NCBI RefSeq assembly: GCF_024345855.1 | Contig: NZ_JAGQBX010000015.1 | Coordinates: forward strand, 1 to 53,622 | Source: Synechococcus sp. GreenBA-s | Lineage (GTDB): Bacteria > Cyanobacteriota > Cyanobacteriia > PCC-6307 > Cyanobiaceae | Direction: 5' to 3' | Length of the DNA: 53,622 nt | In this document: piece by piece, positions 28,214 to 38,277 of the stretch | How the letters are laid out: each line of letters begins with the position of its first letter | Position numbering within the stretch: position 1 is the first letter of the stretch | The notes under the pieces: model-generated | Seen by the model: only the letters and a program-made list of their open reading frames with translations | What the model was told of the DNA's origin: nothing | Databases searched by the model: none | Made by a program: the position numbers and the translations under genes

Positions 28214-30448
28214 GTGACCGACCTGTTCAGCCACCGGGGCGAGCAGCTGCGCCAGCGCCTGGCTCCCCTGGCCGATCGCCTGCGCCCCCGCACGCTCGAC
28301 GAGTTCCAGGGGCAGGAGGCGATCCTGGGGCCCGGCCGGCTGCTGCGCCGCGCCATCACCGCCGATCGGGTGGGCAACCTGATCCTGCACGGGCCGCCGG
28401 GGGTCGGCAAGACCACCCTGGCCCGCATCATCGCCGCCACCACCCGCGCCCACTTCAGCAGCCTCAACGCCGTGCTGGCCGGCGTGAAGGACCTGCGGGC
28501 CGAGGTGGACGAGGCCAGGCGACGCCTGGAGCAGCACGGCCTGCGCAGCCTGCTGTTCATCGATGAGGTGCACCGCTTCAACAGCGCCCAGCAGGACGCG
28601 CTGCTGCCCTGGGTGGAGAACGGCACCGTGACCCTGATCGGCGCCACCACCGAGAACCCCTACTTCGAGGTGAACAAGGCGCTGGTGAGCCGCTCACGCC
28701 TGTTCCGGATGCAGCCCCTGGAGGCCCGGCACCTGCACCAGCTGCTGCTGCGGGCCCTCAGCGATCCGGAGCGGGGCTACGGCAACCGCACGGTGGCGAT
28801 CAGCGAGGAGGCCGCCGCCCACCTGGTGGATGTGGCCGGCGGCGATGCCCGCAGCCTGCTCAATGCCCTGGAGCTGGCCGTCGAGACGACGGAGCCAAAC
28901 GCTGAGGGCGTGATCGCCATCGATCTGGCCATCGCCGAGGAGTCGATCCAGCAGCGGGCCGTGCTCTACGACAAGCAGGGCGACGCCCACTTCGACACCA
29001 TCAGCGCCTTCATCAAGTCGCTGCGGGGCAGCGATGCCGATGCGGCCCTGTTCTGGCTGGCACGGATGGTGGAGGCGGGCGAAAACCCACGCTTCATCTT
29101 CCGGCGCATGCTCATCTCCGCCGGCGAGGACATCGGCCTGGCCGACCCCCAGGCGATGGTGGTGGTGGAGGCCTGCGCCGCGGCCTTCGAGCGGGTGGGC
29201 CTGCCGGAGGGGCTCTATCCCCTGGCCCAGGCGGCCCTCTATCTGGCGAGCACCGAGAAGAGCAACAGCCTGCTGGGCTTCTTCGATGCCCTCAAGACGG
29301 TGAAGGCCACCAGCCGCCAGGACGTGCCCTCCCACTTGCGCGATGCCAACCGCGACGGCAAGGCCTTCGGCGATGGGGTGGGCTACCGCTACCCCCATGC
29401 CTACGCCGAGCACTGGGTGGCGCAGCAATACCTACCCAGCCAGCTGCAGGGGGAGGTGTTCTGGCAGCCGGGCGCCCTGGGCTGGGAAGGGGAGCGGCGC
29501 GCCCGGATGCAGCAGCGGCGCGCGGCCCAGCTGGCCGCCGCGGCCGAGCACGAGGCTGAACTGGGGCCGACCCTAAGCGGCGGCCCCGACGATCCGGCCC
29601 TGGATCGCTGGCTGCAGCGGCAGCTCGGGGCCGAGGGCCAGCGACTCGACGGCCTGCGCCAGCGGTTCTGGAAGGGGGCCCGCTGGCGGCGCCACGACCG
29701 GGTGCTGATCCTGGAGGCCCGCTCCCTGCTCTGGGCCCTCGATCCCCTGGCGGCCACGCCGGAGGGGGGCGTGGTGATCCAGGCCGCCAGCCCGGCCGAT
29801 GCCGAGCGGCTGGCGGCCCAGCTGCAGGTGCTCGACAGCCTGCGCCAGCCCCGGGTCGTCGGCGCAGCCGGCGAGGGCGGCACGGGCGCCGGCAGCACCG
29901 GTGGCCTGGCCGAGCTGGCCGGCCAGCTGGAGCCCGGCGAGCGGTTCGAGTGGATTGCCGCCCGCCAGCCCCTGCGGGGCCGCCAGGGCGGGCAGCTGGC
30001 GGAGGACCTCGCCCGGCTCACGGCCCTGGCCGCCCCGGAAGCCGAGCTGCGGCTGCTGTTCAGCGCACCGCGGCTCGGCCCGGCGGGGGCCCTGCTGCAG
30101 AGCGGAGCGGATCTGAGCGCAGCGGATCGCGCCCTGCTGGCCAGCCTGCAGCGCCTGGAAACCGACTGGCTGCGGCCCGACCCTCCACCGCCGCTTCTGG
30201 AGCAGGCGCTGACCGCCCTGGGTTGGAGCGTGGACTTGGACCCGTGGCGGGAACCGCTGGATCTGGAGCTGACACCGGAACTCTGGCGGCGCTGGTTCGG
30301 CCCGGGCGCCCGCTACCGACAGCAGATGGAAGCAGAGCTGGGACCTGAGCCGGCGCAGGCCACCGCCACCCTGATGGAGCGCCAGCGGGGCCGGCGCCTC
30401 CCCCAGGACCTGGAGCATCAGCGGCTGGTGGCCCAGCGGCGCCCATGA
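28214..30448 (+). CDS. rarA: RarA/MgsA-type AAA+ ATPase with cyanobacterial C-terminal fusion
   Basis: A 744-aa fusion. Residues 1-430 are RarA, a replication-fork-associated clamp-loader-like ATPase: L-A-D-R-L-R-P-x-T-L-D-E-F-x-G-Q, Walker A G-P-P-G-V-G-K-T-T near 62-70, Walker B F-I-D-E-V-H-R-F-N, and the C-terminal R-R-M-L-I-S-A-G-E-D-I-G-L-A oligomerisation region. RarA alone ends near residue 450. The remaining about 300 residues, beginning near R-F-W-K-G-A-R-W, are a separate region of unknown function seen fused to RarA in marine picocyanobacteria. GTG at 28214 starts just before the conserved N-terminus. Confidence 0.9.
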   Translation: MTDLFSHRGEQLRQRLAPLADRLRPRTLDEFQGQEAILGPGRLLRRAITADRVGNLILHGPPGVGKTTLARIIAATTRAHFSSLNAVLAGVKDLRAEVDEARRRLEQHGLRSLLFIDEVHRFNSAQQDALLPWVENGTVTLIGATTENPYFEVNKALVSRSRLFRMQPLEARHLHQLLLRALSDPERGYGNRTVAISEEAAAHLVDVAGGDARSLLNALELAVETTEPNAEGVIAIDLAIAEESIQQRAVLYDKQGDAHFDTISAFIKSLRGSDADAALFWLARMVEAGENPRFIFRRMLISAGEDIGLADPQAMVVVEACAAAFERVGLPEGLYPLAQAALYLASTEKSNSLLGFFDALKTVKATSRQDVPSHLRDANRDGKAFGDGVGYRYPHAYAEHWVAQQYLPSQLQGEVFWQPGALGWEGERRARMQQRRAAQLAAAAEHEAELGPTLSGGPDDPALDRWLQRQLGAEGQRLDGLRQRFWKGARWRRHDRVLILEARSLLWALDPLAATPEGGVVIQAASPADAERLAAQLQVLDSLRQPRVVGAAGEGGTGAGSTGGLAELAGQLEPGERFEWIAARQPLRGRQGGQLAEDLARLTALAAPEAELRLLFSAPRLGPAGALLQSGADLSAADRALLASLQRLETDWLRPDPPPPLLEQALTALGWSVDLDPWREPLDLELTPELWRRWFGPGARYRQQMEAELGPEPAQATATLMERQRGRRLPQDLEHQRLVAQRRP

Positions 30449-30472
30449 AAAAAGCCCCGGCAATGCCGGGGC
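30448..30472 (-). terminator. Rho-independent terminator of the secreted protein gene
   Basis: On the minus strand GCCCCGGC-ATT-GCCGGGGC (30472-30454) is followed by six T residues (30453-30448). The stem is perfect, and it also borders the rarA stop on the other strand. Confidence 0.92.
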
Positions 30473-30517
30473 CCACGCGATCGAACAGCACCGAAGCGCA
30501 GGGCTTCGGCCAGAGGA

Positions 30518-31180
30518 TCACCAGAGGCCGCGCACGGGCTCCTGCATGGGGGCAGGTGCCGGGGCGGGGGCAGCGGCGATGGGGTCTGCCACCTGGTTGG
30601 CCTGGATGCAGGCGGGCAGGAAGACGTACCAGGAGAGCAGGGAGGTGCACTGGGCATCGCCCACGCACTTGCCCTCGGCGCAGACGTTCTGCTTGCCGTC
30701 GTAGGTGTTGCAGGTGTCAGCCAGGCGGAAGTCCGTCGGCAGGGCGGCCATGATGCCGGCCGAGGAGATCTGACCGTCGCGGGCATCGGCGATGATCGCC
30801 GAGCGCAGACCCTGCACCCCGTAGGTGGACATGGTCCAGTAGGGGAAGTAGCTGCGGGTCTGGTTCTTGAGGAACTTCACCCCAGCGTCGGAGTAGAGGA
30901 AGCGGGACACACCCACCAGATCCACGCTGTAGGTCTTGTTCATGCCATTGCGGATCTCATCGGCAGTCCAGCCGGAGCGAGAGATACCGCTGGAGAGGCC
31001 GCGATCGGTGATGTCACCGGTCTTGAGGAAGGTGTCGACCTCGCTCTGATCGGTGGACCACACGGCACCGCCGGTGTTCCAACGGATGGGCAGGTCATTG
31101 TCGACGGCCGCAGAGGCCGGCAGGGCAACGGCAGTTAGAGCCGCGCCAGCGAAGAGGCCAGCAGCGATACGCTTCAGCAC
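30518..31180 (-). CDS. Secreted DUF1400-like protein, monocistronic
   Basis: A 220-aa exported protein. The N-terminus has a clear signal peptide with cleavage predicted after A-S-A near residue 24. The central part, with D-T-F-L-K-T-G and L-R-S-A-I-I-A-D-A-R-D-G followed by a L-P-T-D-F block, resembles the DUF1400 region that precedes alpha/beta hydrolases in cyanobacteria, but no hydrolase domain follows. Several cysteines lie at residues 150-195, including C-A-E-G-K-C and C-T-S-L. The C-terminus is Pro/Ala-rich. The gene stands alone between a consensus-like promoter and a strong terminator, suggesting solid expression. GTG start. The family call is tentative. Confidence 0.7.
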   Translation of the reverse strand: MLKRIAAGLFAGAALTAVALPASAAVDNDLPIRWNTGGAVWSTDQSEVDTFLKTGDITDRGLSSGISRSGWTADEIRNGMNKTYSVDLVGVSRFLYSDAGVKFLKNQTRSYFPYWTMSTYGVQGLRSAIIADARDGQISSAGIMAALPTDFRLADTCNTYDGKQNVCAEGKCVGDAQCTSLLSWYVFLPACIQANQVADPIAAAPAPAPAPMQEPVRGLW

Positions 31181-31206
31181 GGGTGAGTAGGGAACTCGTC
31201 AACCGC

Positions 31207-31235
31207 AACATAGACATCGACCTCCCAATTGCCAA
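31207..31235 (-). promoter_or_regulatory. Predicted sigma-70-type promoter of the secreted protein gene
   Basis: On the minus strand TTGGCA (31235-31230; five of six matches) and TATGTT (31212-31207; four of six) are 17 bp apart. A start near 31200 would leave a leader of about 20 nt before the GTG at 31180. It is the best promoter that I see in the window. Confidence 0.6.
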
Positions 31236-31313
31236 CGACTTCACCGGGGGGCGTGCCGATCGTCACAAGAACTGCCCCTGGCGGACAGGCCTGACGCGGA
31301 AGCCAGGCCTGCC

Positions 31314-31832
31314 CTAGGACGGCCCGGCCGCGGCCCGCCGTCCTGGGGCGGCCAGGGGCAGGTCCCACCAGCCCGGCGGGCAGCCCAGACGACCGGCCCG
31401 CAGCGGGAAGGGCCCCGGCTCGCCGCGGCCGACGCAGGCCACCCCGCGGGGCACGTTCTCCACGGCCTCCACCCGGGCCACGTAGCGCTCGTCCCCCTCC
31501 TCGGGCACGAGCGTGAGCTGCACCCAGTCGCCCTCGCTGCGCAGCACCGGCTCCATGTCCTCCGGCGCCTCGACCCCCAGCACATCGAGATAGCCGCTGA
31601 AGCCCCCCCAGAAGTAACGGGTGATCTGGCCGCCCACGAAGCGGCTCAGCACCGCCGAGGCCCGCTCGCGGGCCTCCTGGGCCGATTCCTGCCCCTCCAG
31701 ATCCGCCAGCAGGCGATCGGTACCGGCACCGGGGCGGCTGGCCAGGGGCGGCGCCAGGGGCAACTGCACCAGACCGGCCAGGCCGATCAGGGCCAGCACC
31801 GACATCAGGCTGAGGCGCAGGGCAAGGGCCAT
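31314..31832 (-). CDS. Exported hypothetical protein
   Basis: A 172-aa protein with one N-terminal hydrophobic stretch (about residues 5-27) that may be a signal peptide or an anchor. The middle has an aromatic segment I-T-R-Y-F-W-G-G-F-S-G-Y, and the C-terminal half contains V-A-C-V-G-R-G-E-P and G-C-P-P-G-W, leaving two cysteines that may pair. The pattern looks like small envelope proteins of cyanobacteria, but I cannot name a family. It follows the phosphopantetheinyl transferase gene by 38 bp on the same strand. Confidence 0.6.
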   Translation of the reverse strand: MALALRLSLMSVLALIGLAGLVQLPLAPPLASRPGAGTDRLLADLEGQESAQEARERASAVLSRFVGGQITRYFWGGFSGYLDVLGVEAPEDMEPVLRSEGDWVQLTLVPEEGDERYVARVEAVENVPRGVACVGRGEPGPFPLRAGRLGCPPGWWDLPLAAPGRRAAAGPS

Positions 31833-31870
31833 GGCGGGCGGCGGTGATCGGGCTGCCAGTCGAGGCGACC

Positions 31871-32608
31871 TTAGGCCCAGAGTCCCGAACCGACAGCCTC
31901 ACCCACGGCGGCGCAGAGCCAGCCGTCACGCTCGCGGCAGAGGCACTCGGGGGTGAGACCGTCGCGCAGCTGGACGAGGGCGCCGCGCTCCCGGTCCCAG
32001 TGCCAGTGGCGCAGTTCGCTGGCCAGGCTTGAGCCCCGCCACTTGATCGCCGCCTCCTTACGCACCCAGCTCTCCAGCACCGCCCGCCTCCGGCGAGCCT
32101 CCGGCAGCTGCAGCAGCTGCGCCAGCTCGGTGGCGGGGAAGAAGCGCCGCGCCAGGGTGAGCCCATCCAGCCGGCGGTCCGCCGCCTCCAGATCCACACC
32201 GATCGGCCGCGGCGACCAGGCCAGCAGCAGGCGGTCGCGGCTGTGGCTGAGGCTGAGGTGGCCCCAGCCAGCGGCCAGCCGCGGCGGCTCGCCGGGGGGG
32301 CTGTGCAGCGGCAGGTCGCGGGGGGTGCCGCCCAGCAGGGCGGCCAGCCGACGGCGCACCAGGGCGCGGCTGGTGGCGTAGCGGGCCCGCAGGGGGGCGG
32401 CGAGGGCACCGCACCAGGCCCGCTCCCGATCGCTCAACGGCAGGGCACCCTCCGGGCCCAGATCCAGCGGGGCCTCCGCGAAGCGAGCCGGCGAGGGTCC
32501 TGCCGCTGGCCCCGCAGGGCCGCCGGGCGGGGCCGTCAGCGGCAGCAGCCAGTAGTGGGGAACGGCGGGCAGCGCGGCGATCGGGGCTCCCCCTAGGCTC
32601 GCGCCCAT
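31871..32608 (-). CDS. 4'-phosphopantetheinyl transferase (Sfp/HetI type)
   Basis: A 245-aa enzyme that moves phosphopantetheine from CoA to a serine of acyl or peptidyl carrier proteins. Motifs: L-S-L-S-H-S-R-D near 130-137, I-G-V-D-L-E near 148-153 (Mg-binding Asp and Glu), and W-V-R-K-E-A-A-I-K-W near 198-207. The longer N-terminal domain is that of the Sfp type rather than AcpS. The ATG at 32608 leaves only 18 bp to the divergent bcp start, so promoters must overlap coding sequence. No other start codon lies in the next 30 codons, which supports this one. Confidence 0.88.
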   Translation of the reverse strand: MGASLGGAPIAALPAVPHYWLLPLTAPPGGPAGPAAGPSPARFAEAPLDLGPEGALPLSDRERAWCGALAAPLRARYATSRALVRRRLAALLGGTPRDLPLHSPPGEPPRLAAGWGHLSLSHSRDRLLLAWSPRPIGVDLEAADRRLDGLTLARRFFPATELAQLLQLPEARRRRAVLESWVRKEAAIKWRGSSLASELRHWHWDRERGALVQLRDGLTPECLCRERDGWLCAAVGEAVGSGLWA

Positions 32609-32626
32609 TGTCTCCAACGCACCGCG

Positions 32627-33094
32627 ATGGCCCTGCAGATCGGCGATGTCGCCCCCCCGTTCACCCTGCCCGACCAGACCGGCAAGGACGTGAGCCTGGG
32701 CGACTTCCGCGGCACCCGGGTGGTGCTCTACTTCTATCCCAAGGACGACACCCCGGGCTGCACCAAGGAGGCCTGCAACTTCCGCGACCAGTGGACTGCC
32801 TTCGAGCAGCACGGCATCCAGGTGCTCGGCATCAGCAAGGACGCCGCCGCCAGCCACGCCAAGTTCATCGCCAAATACAGCCTGCCCTTCACGCTGCTCA
32901 CCGACGCCGAGCCGTGCCCGGTGGCCGAGAGCTACGGCAGCTACGGCCTCAAGAAGTTCATGGGCCGCGAGTACATGGGCATGATGCGCCACACCTTCGT
33001 GGTGGATGGCGAGGGCAGGATCGAAAGGGTCTACCTGAAGGTGAAGGCCGAAACCATGGCCGACGACATCCTGCGGGACCTGGGCCTGGCCTGA
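32627..33094 (+). CDS. bcp: BCP/PrxQ-type thiol peroxidase
   Basis: A 155-aa peroxiredoxin that reduces peroxides with electrons from thioredoxin. The peroxidatic Cys45 lies in the T-P-G-C-T-K-E motif, and Cys50 five residues later is the resolving cysteine typical of the alpha-helical BCP/PrxQ type. F-Y-P-K-D-D precedes the site, and R-H-T-F-V-V-D near the end is also conserved. Fe-S- and thioredoxin-linked genes elsewhere in the window (ftrC) fit the same redox network. ATG at 32627; convergent with coaX with 5 nt between stops. Confidence 0.95.
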   Translation: MALQIGDVAPPFTLPDQTGKDVSLGDFRGTRVVLYFYPKDDTPGCTKEACNFRDQWTAFEQHGIQVLGISKDAAASHAKFIAKYSLPFTLLTDAEPCPVAESYGSYGLKKFMGREYMGMMRHTFVVDGEGRIERVYLKVKAETMADDILRDLGLA

Positions 33095-33099
33095 ACCCC

Positions 33100-33861
33100 T
33101 CAGAGGTCCGCCAGGGCGGCCAGGGCCTCCAGGCACAGCTCGGGGGCCCAGCGCGCCGGCAGGTCCTGCCGCTGCAGCAGTGGCAGCAGCGCGCCGCCGT
33201 CGCCGCCGGTGAGCCAGAGGCTCCAGGGGGCCTTGGCCGGCTCAGCAGCCACACCAGCGCCGGACCCGGCGGCCGGTTCGCCAGGGGCGCCGGTGAGCGT
33301 CACATCGCGCCAGGCCGCCGCGATCGAGGCCGCCGCGGCCTCGAGGCAGCCCCGCGCCATCGCCGCCGGCGTCTCCCGGGGCCAGGGATCCGGGGGCAAC
33401 GCCAACGCCGCACCCACCGGCAGTTCGGGCAACAGGGCGGTGCCGGCCGCCAGGCTGCGCAGCTGCAGGCCCACCCCAGCCATCAGCCGCCCGCCGGCAA
33501 AGGCCCCGGCGCCATCCACCCGGGTGAAGCTCAGGGCCGTGCCCGCATCGGCCACCAGCACACCGCCGCGGTCGCCGTCCGGCTGCTGCCGCCAGGCCCA
33601 CCAGCCCGCCAGGGCCCGATCGATGCCCAGCCAGGGCGGGGTCGCCGCCAGGGGCACCTGCGCCAGGCCGATCCGCCGCTCAGGCGGCAACCCCGCCGCA
33701 GCGGGCACGGACCCCACCGCCGCCCAGGCGGTCAGATCCGCCGGCGGCCCGTTCGCTTCAGCCGCCGGCCGGTGCCAGCAGCGCAGTGCCCCCGTGCCAT
33801 CGCGCTCGGCCCAGTGCCAGCGGGAGTTGCCCAGCAGCAACACCCGCCCGCCCGGCGCCAC
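33100..33861 (-). CDS. coaX: Type III pantothenate kinase (CoaX)
   Basis: A 253-aa protein with the ASKHA-type layout of CoaX, the first enzyme of CoA synthesis. Visible are L-L-L-G-N-S-R-W near the N-terminus, G-I-D-R-A-L-A near residues 78-84, D-A-G-T-A near 105-109, and G-G-x-L-M-A-G-V near 124-131, then W-L-T-G-G-D-G near the C-terminus. GTG at 33861 abuts the cysH stop directly. The order cysH-coaX on one transcript is common in picocyanobacteria as far as I recall. A Gly/Ala-rich insertion lies near residues 195-210. Confidence 0.85.
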   Translation of the reverse strand: MAPGGRVLLLGNSRWHWAERDGTGALRCWHRPAAEANGPPADLTAWAAVGSVPAAAGLPPERRIGLAQVPLAATPPWLGIDRALAGWWAWRQQPDGDRGGVLVADAGTALSFTRVDGAGAFAGGRLMAGVGLQLRSLAAGTALLPELPVGAALALPPDPWPRETPAAMARGCLEAAAASIAAAWRDVTLTGAPGEPAAGSGAGVAAEPAKAPWSLWLTGGDGGALLPLLQRQDLPARWAPELCLEALAALADL

Positions 33862-34596
33862 TCAGATCCCCTCGCCGCCCAACCCGGGCAGGTGGATGCC
33901 GCACTCCTGCTTGAGGCCGCCGAAACGGGTGGCGCGGCCGCTGGAACTGCCGTCATCGGGGCCGCTGGAGTGCCAGTCGCCCACGGTCGAGTAGCCCTGC
34001 TCGAACAGGGGGTGCTGGGGCAGGTCATGCTCCTGCATGTAATAGAAGACGTCCTTGCTGGTCCAATCCAGCAGCGGCCGCAACGCCCAGCGGCCGCGCA
34101 CCCGCTGCAGGGGCTCCATCGCCTTGCGGTGGTCGGTCTGGCGGCCGCGCACGCCGCTGGCCCAGCACTGGACCCGCCGATCCAGCAGGGCACGATCCAG
34201 GGGCTCCACCTTGCGGATGCGGTGGTAGAGCTCGAGATCTTCGAGGCGGCCGGTGCTCCATAGCTGGCCGTGCAGGGCCTCCATCCGGGCCGGGCTCATC
34301 GGGGCCTGCACCGGCTGGACGTTGAGGCTGAGCAGCCCCATCAGCGTCTCGGCGTACTGATAGGTCTCGGGGGGGAGGTAGCCGGTATCGACCCAGAGGA
34401 TCGGGATCGGCGCGTCCAATCGGCTGGCCATGTGCAGCAGCACCGCCGACTGGATGCCGAAACTGGTGGTGAGGGCAAAGCCGTCGCCGAAGGTCTCCAG
34501 GCCCCAGCGCAGGCGACCCTGGGCATCGGCCGCGCTCAGCTCCAGGCAGGCGCTGTCGAGGTCGAAGCCGGCGGTCGTCGTCGTCATGGAGTCCAT
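33862..34596 (-). CDS. cysH: Phosphoadenylyl-sulfate (PAPS) reductase
   Basis: A 244-aa CysH that reduces PAPS to sulfite with thioredoxin, in assimilatory sulfate reduction. The nucleotide-binding S-F-G-I-Q-S-A-V-L near 44-52, the W-V-D-T-G-Y-L-P-P-E-T-Y segment, and the catalytic E-C-G-I-H-L-P near the C-terminus are present. The position of the paired cysteines of the iron-sulfur APS reductases is occupied by a plain R-K-V-E-P-L context without C-C, so it is the PAPS-using, cluster-free type. ATG at 34596 follows AGGAG closely; the second ATG (34587) is three codons in and remains possible. Confidence 0.94.
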   Translation of the reverse strand: MDSMTTTTAGFDLDSACLELSAADAQGRLRWGLETFGDGFALTTSFGIQSAVLLHMASRLDAPIPILWVDTGYLPPETYQYAETLMGLLSLNVQPVQAPMSPARMEALHGQLWSTGRLEDLELYHRIRKVEPLDRALLDRRVQCWASGVRGRQTDHRKAMEPLQRVRGRWALRPLLDWTSKDVFYYMQEHDLPQHPLFEQGYSTVGDWHSSGPDDGSSSGRATRFGGLKQECGIHLPGLGGEGI

Positions 34597-34665
34597 CTTC
34601 TCCTGCCGGTGGGTCTGGTTAGGGTTCGGCCAGTCCCACCCGGCCTCGGTCCGGCCCGGTTGCCC

Positions 34666-35862
34666 ATGTCCGCTGCTGCACCGGTTGTGATCGTTGGTGG
34701 CGGCTTCGGGGGCCTGAGCACGGCCCTGAACCTCTCGGCGCGGCCGGGCCATCCGCCCCTGCTGCTGATCGAGCCCCAGGAGCGCTTTCTGTTCCTGCCC
34801 CTGCTCTACGAACTCCTGAGCGGTGAACTGCGCCGCTGGCAGATCGCGCCCCGCTACGAACAGCTGCTGGCCGGCCGGGGTGTGGCCTGGCTGCAGGAGC
34901 GGGTGAGCGGCATCGACACCGGCGCCCGCAGCCTGCAGACGAGTGGCGGCCGCACGCTCGCCTACAGCCGGCTGGTGCTGGCCACCGGCGGCCGGCCCGA
35001 GACCTACGGGGTGCCCGGGGTACGCGAGCACGCCCTCGGCTTCCGCAGCCTGGTCGATGTGGAGCGCCTGCAGGCCCTGGTGCAGCAGCTGAAGACCCGG
35101 CCGCGGCCCCTGCAGCGGCTGGTGGTGGTGGGAGCCGGCGCCAGCGGTGTGGAGCTGATCTGCAAGCTGGCGGACCTGCTGGAGGGATCCACCGTGCTGG
35201 AGCTGGTGGAGCAGGGGCCGGATCTGCTGCCACTCTCCAAGTCGTTCAACCGGGATCAGGCGGGGCTGGCCCTGCAGCGCCGCGACATCCGCCTGCGCAC
35301 CGGCACCCGCGTCGAGGCGGTGCAGGCCGATGGCGTGAGCCTCTCCCGAGCCGCCGGCGACTCCGGCGAGCGCCAGCGGGAGCAGCTCAAGGCCGATGGG
35401 GTGATCTGGACCGGTGGTGTGGCCGGGGCCGTGCCGCCGATCACGCCGGCCCCCGGCCTTGATCCCCGCGGCCGCCTGCGCTGCGGCGCGGCACTGCAGG
35501 TGGAGGGGCTGCCGGAGCTGTTCGCCCTGGGGGATGCGGCGATCGGGCCGTCCACCGCGGGCGACGAGGGCAGCACCGGACCGGCCTGGCCCGCCACCGC
35601 CCAGGTTGCCTACCAGCAGGCCGAGCGGGTGGCGGACAACGTGCTGCGCTCCCTGGCTGGCGAGCCGCTGCTGCCCTTCCAGTGGAACGACCTGGGCGAG
35701 ATGCTGGGCCTGGGCATCGGCCAGGCGACCCTCACCGGCCTGGGGCTGACCCTGGCCGGTCCGGGAGCCGACCGGCTGCGGCGCCTGGCCTACCTGGCCC
35801 GCCTGCCGGGGCTGCCCCATCAGCTGCGGGTCGCGGCCGGCTGGCTGGCGGCCGGGGGCTGA
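34666..35862 (+). CDS. Type II NADH dehydrogenase (FAD-dependent)
   Basis: A 398-aa flavoprotein that passes electrons from NAD(P)H to quinone without pumping protons. The FAD-binding V-I-V-G-G-G-F-G-G-L lies at about residues 8-17, the NAD-binding V-V-V-G-A-G-A-S-G-V-E near 147-157, and the second FAD contact F-A-L-G-D-A-A near 286-292. Cyanobacteria have several such enzymes (NdbA-C); which one this is cannot be decided without alignment. ATG at 34666 diverges from cysH by 69 bp. The HAD phosphatase starts 4 nt after its stop. Confidence 0.9.
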   Translation: MSAAAPVVIVGGGFGGLSTALNLSARPGHPPLLLIEPQERFLFLPLLYELLSGELRRWQIAPRYEQLLAGRGVAWLQERVSGIDTGARSLQTSGGRTLAYSRLVLATGGRPETYGVPGVREHALGFRSLVDVERLQALVQQLKTRPRPLQRLVVVGAGASGVELICKLADLLEGSTVLELVEQGPDLLPLSKSFNRDQAGLALQRRDIRLRTGTRVEAVQADGVSLSRAAGDSGERQREQLKADGVIWTGGVAGAVPPITPAPGLDPRGRLRCGAALQVEGLPELFALGDAAIGPSTAGDEGSTGPAWPATAQVAYQQAERVADNVLRSLAGEPLLPFQWNDLGEMLGLGIGQATLTGLGLTLAGPGADRLRRLAYLARLPGLPHQLRVAAGWLAAGG

Positions 35863-35866
35863 GGCC

Positions 35867-36534
35867 GTGGCACCCCGGGGCCTGCTGCTCGACGCCATGG
35901 GCACCCTGATCGGCCTGCGCCGCTCGGTGGGGGCCGTCTACAGCGAGCTGGCGGCCAGCCACGGGCTGGCCGTGGACGCCGGCGACCTGGATCGGGTGTT
36001 CCCGGCCGTCTACCGCCAGGCTCCGCCGCTGGCCTTTCCCGGCCTGGCGGGGGCCGAGCTGCTGACGGCGGAGCGGAACTGGTGGGGCGTGCGGATCGCC
36101 GAGGCCTTCGCCGCCTGCGGCCAGGCGGGGCCCCTGCCGCCCCAGCTCGCCGGGGCGCTGTTCGATCGCTTCGCCGAGCCGGACCTCTGGCACGTCTACG
36201 CCGACGTGGCCGGCCCCCTGGAGGCGTGGCAACGGCGCGGCCTGAGGCTGGCGGTGGTCAGCAACTTCGACCAGCGGCTGTCCGGCCTGCTGGAGGGTCT
36301 GGGCCTCGCGGACGCCTTTGCGGCGGTGGTGGTGTCGAGCGCGGCGGGGGCCGCCAAGCCGGATCCGCGGCCGTTCCGGCTGGCGCTGGAGGCCCTGGGT
36401 CTGGCGCCGGAGGCGGTGTGGCACGTGGGCGACAGCCCCGAGGATGAGGCCGGGGCCAGGGCTGCCGGGGTGCGGCCGGTGCTGATCCGCCGGCCCCGAG
36501 GCGCGGACCCGACGCCCCCCGGGGCCGGCGCACG

Positions 36535-36538
<4 letters not shown>
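35867..36538 (+). CDS. HAD-superfamily (subfamily IA) hydrolase
   Basis: A 223-aa phosphatase-like protein of the HAD fold. Motif I is L-L-D-A-M-G-T-L with the nucleophile at Asp9; the residue two further on, usually the acid/base Asp, is Met11. Motif II is V-V-S-N-F-D, motif III the lysine of A-K-P-D-P, and motif IV V-G-D-S-P-E-D-E. An alpha-helical cap lies between motifs I and II. Met at that position occurs in HDHD3-like members and may lower hydrolase activity. GTG start, 4 nt after the NADH dehydrogenase; the stop overlaps hflX as ATGA. Confidence 0.88.
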
Positions 36539-38184
<1,646 letters not shown>

Positions 38185-38277
38185 CCATCGCCACATGGAC
38201 AGCCCCAGTGCACGGTCACCGGCGCTGCTGGCATGGCAGCATCAACCTCGTTGGTTACTCGTACGCACGACCCGGCC

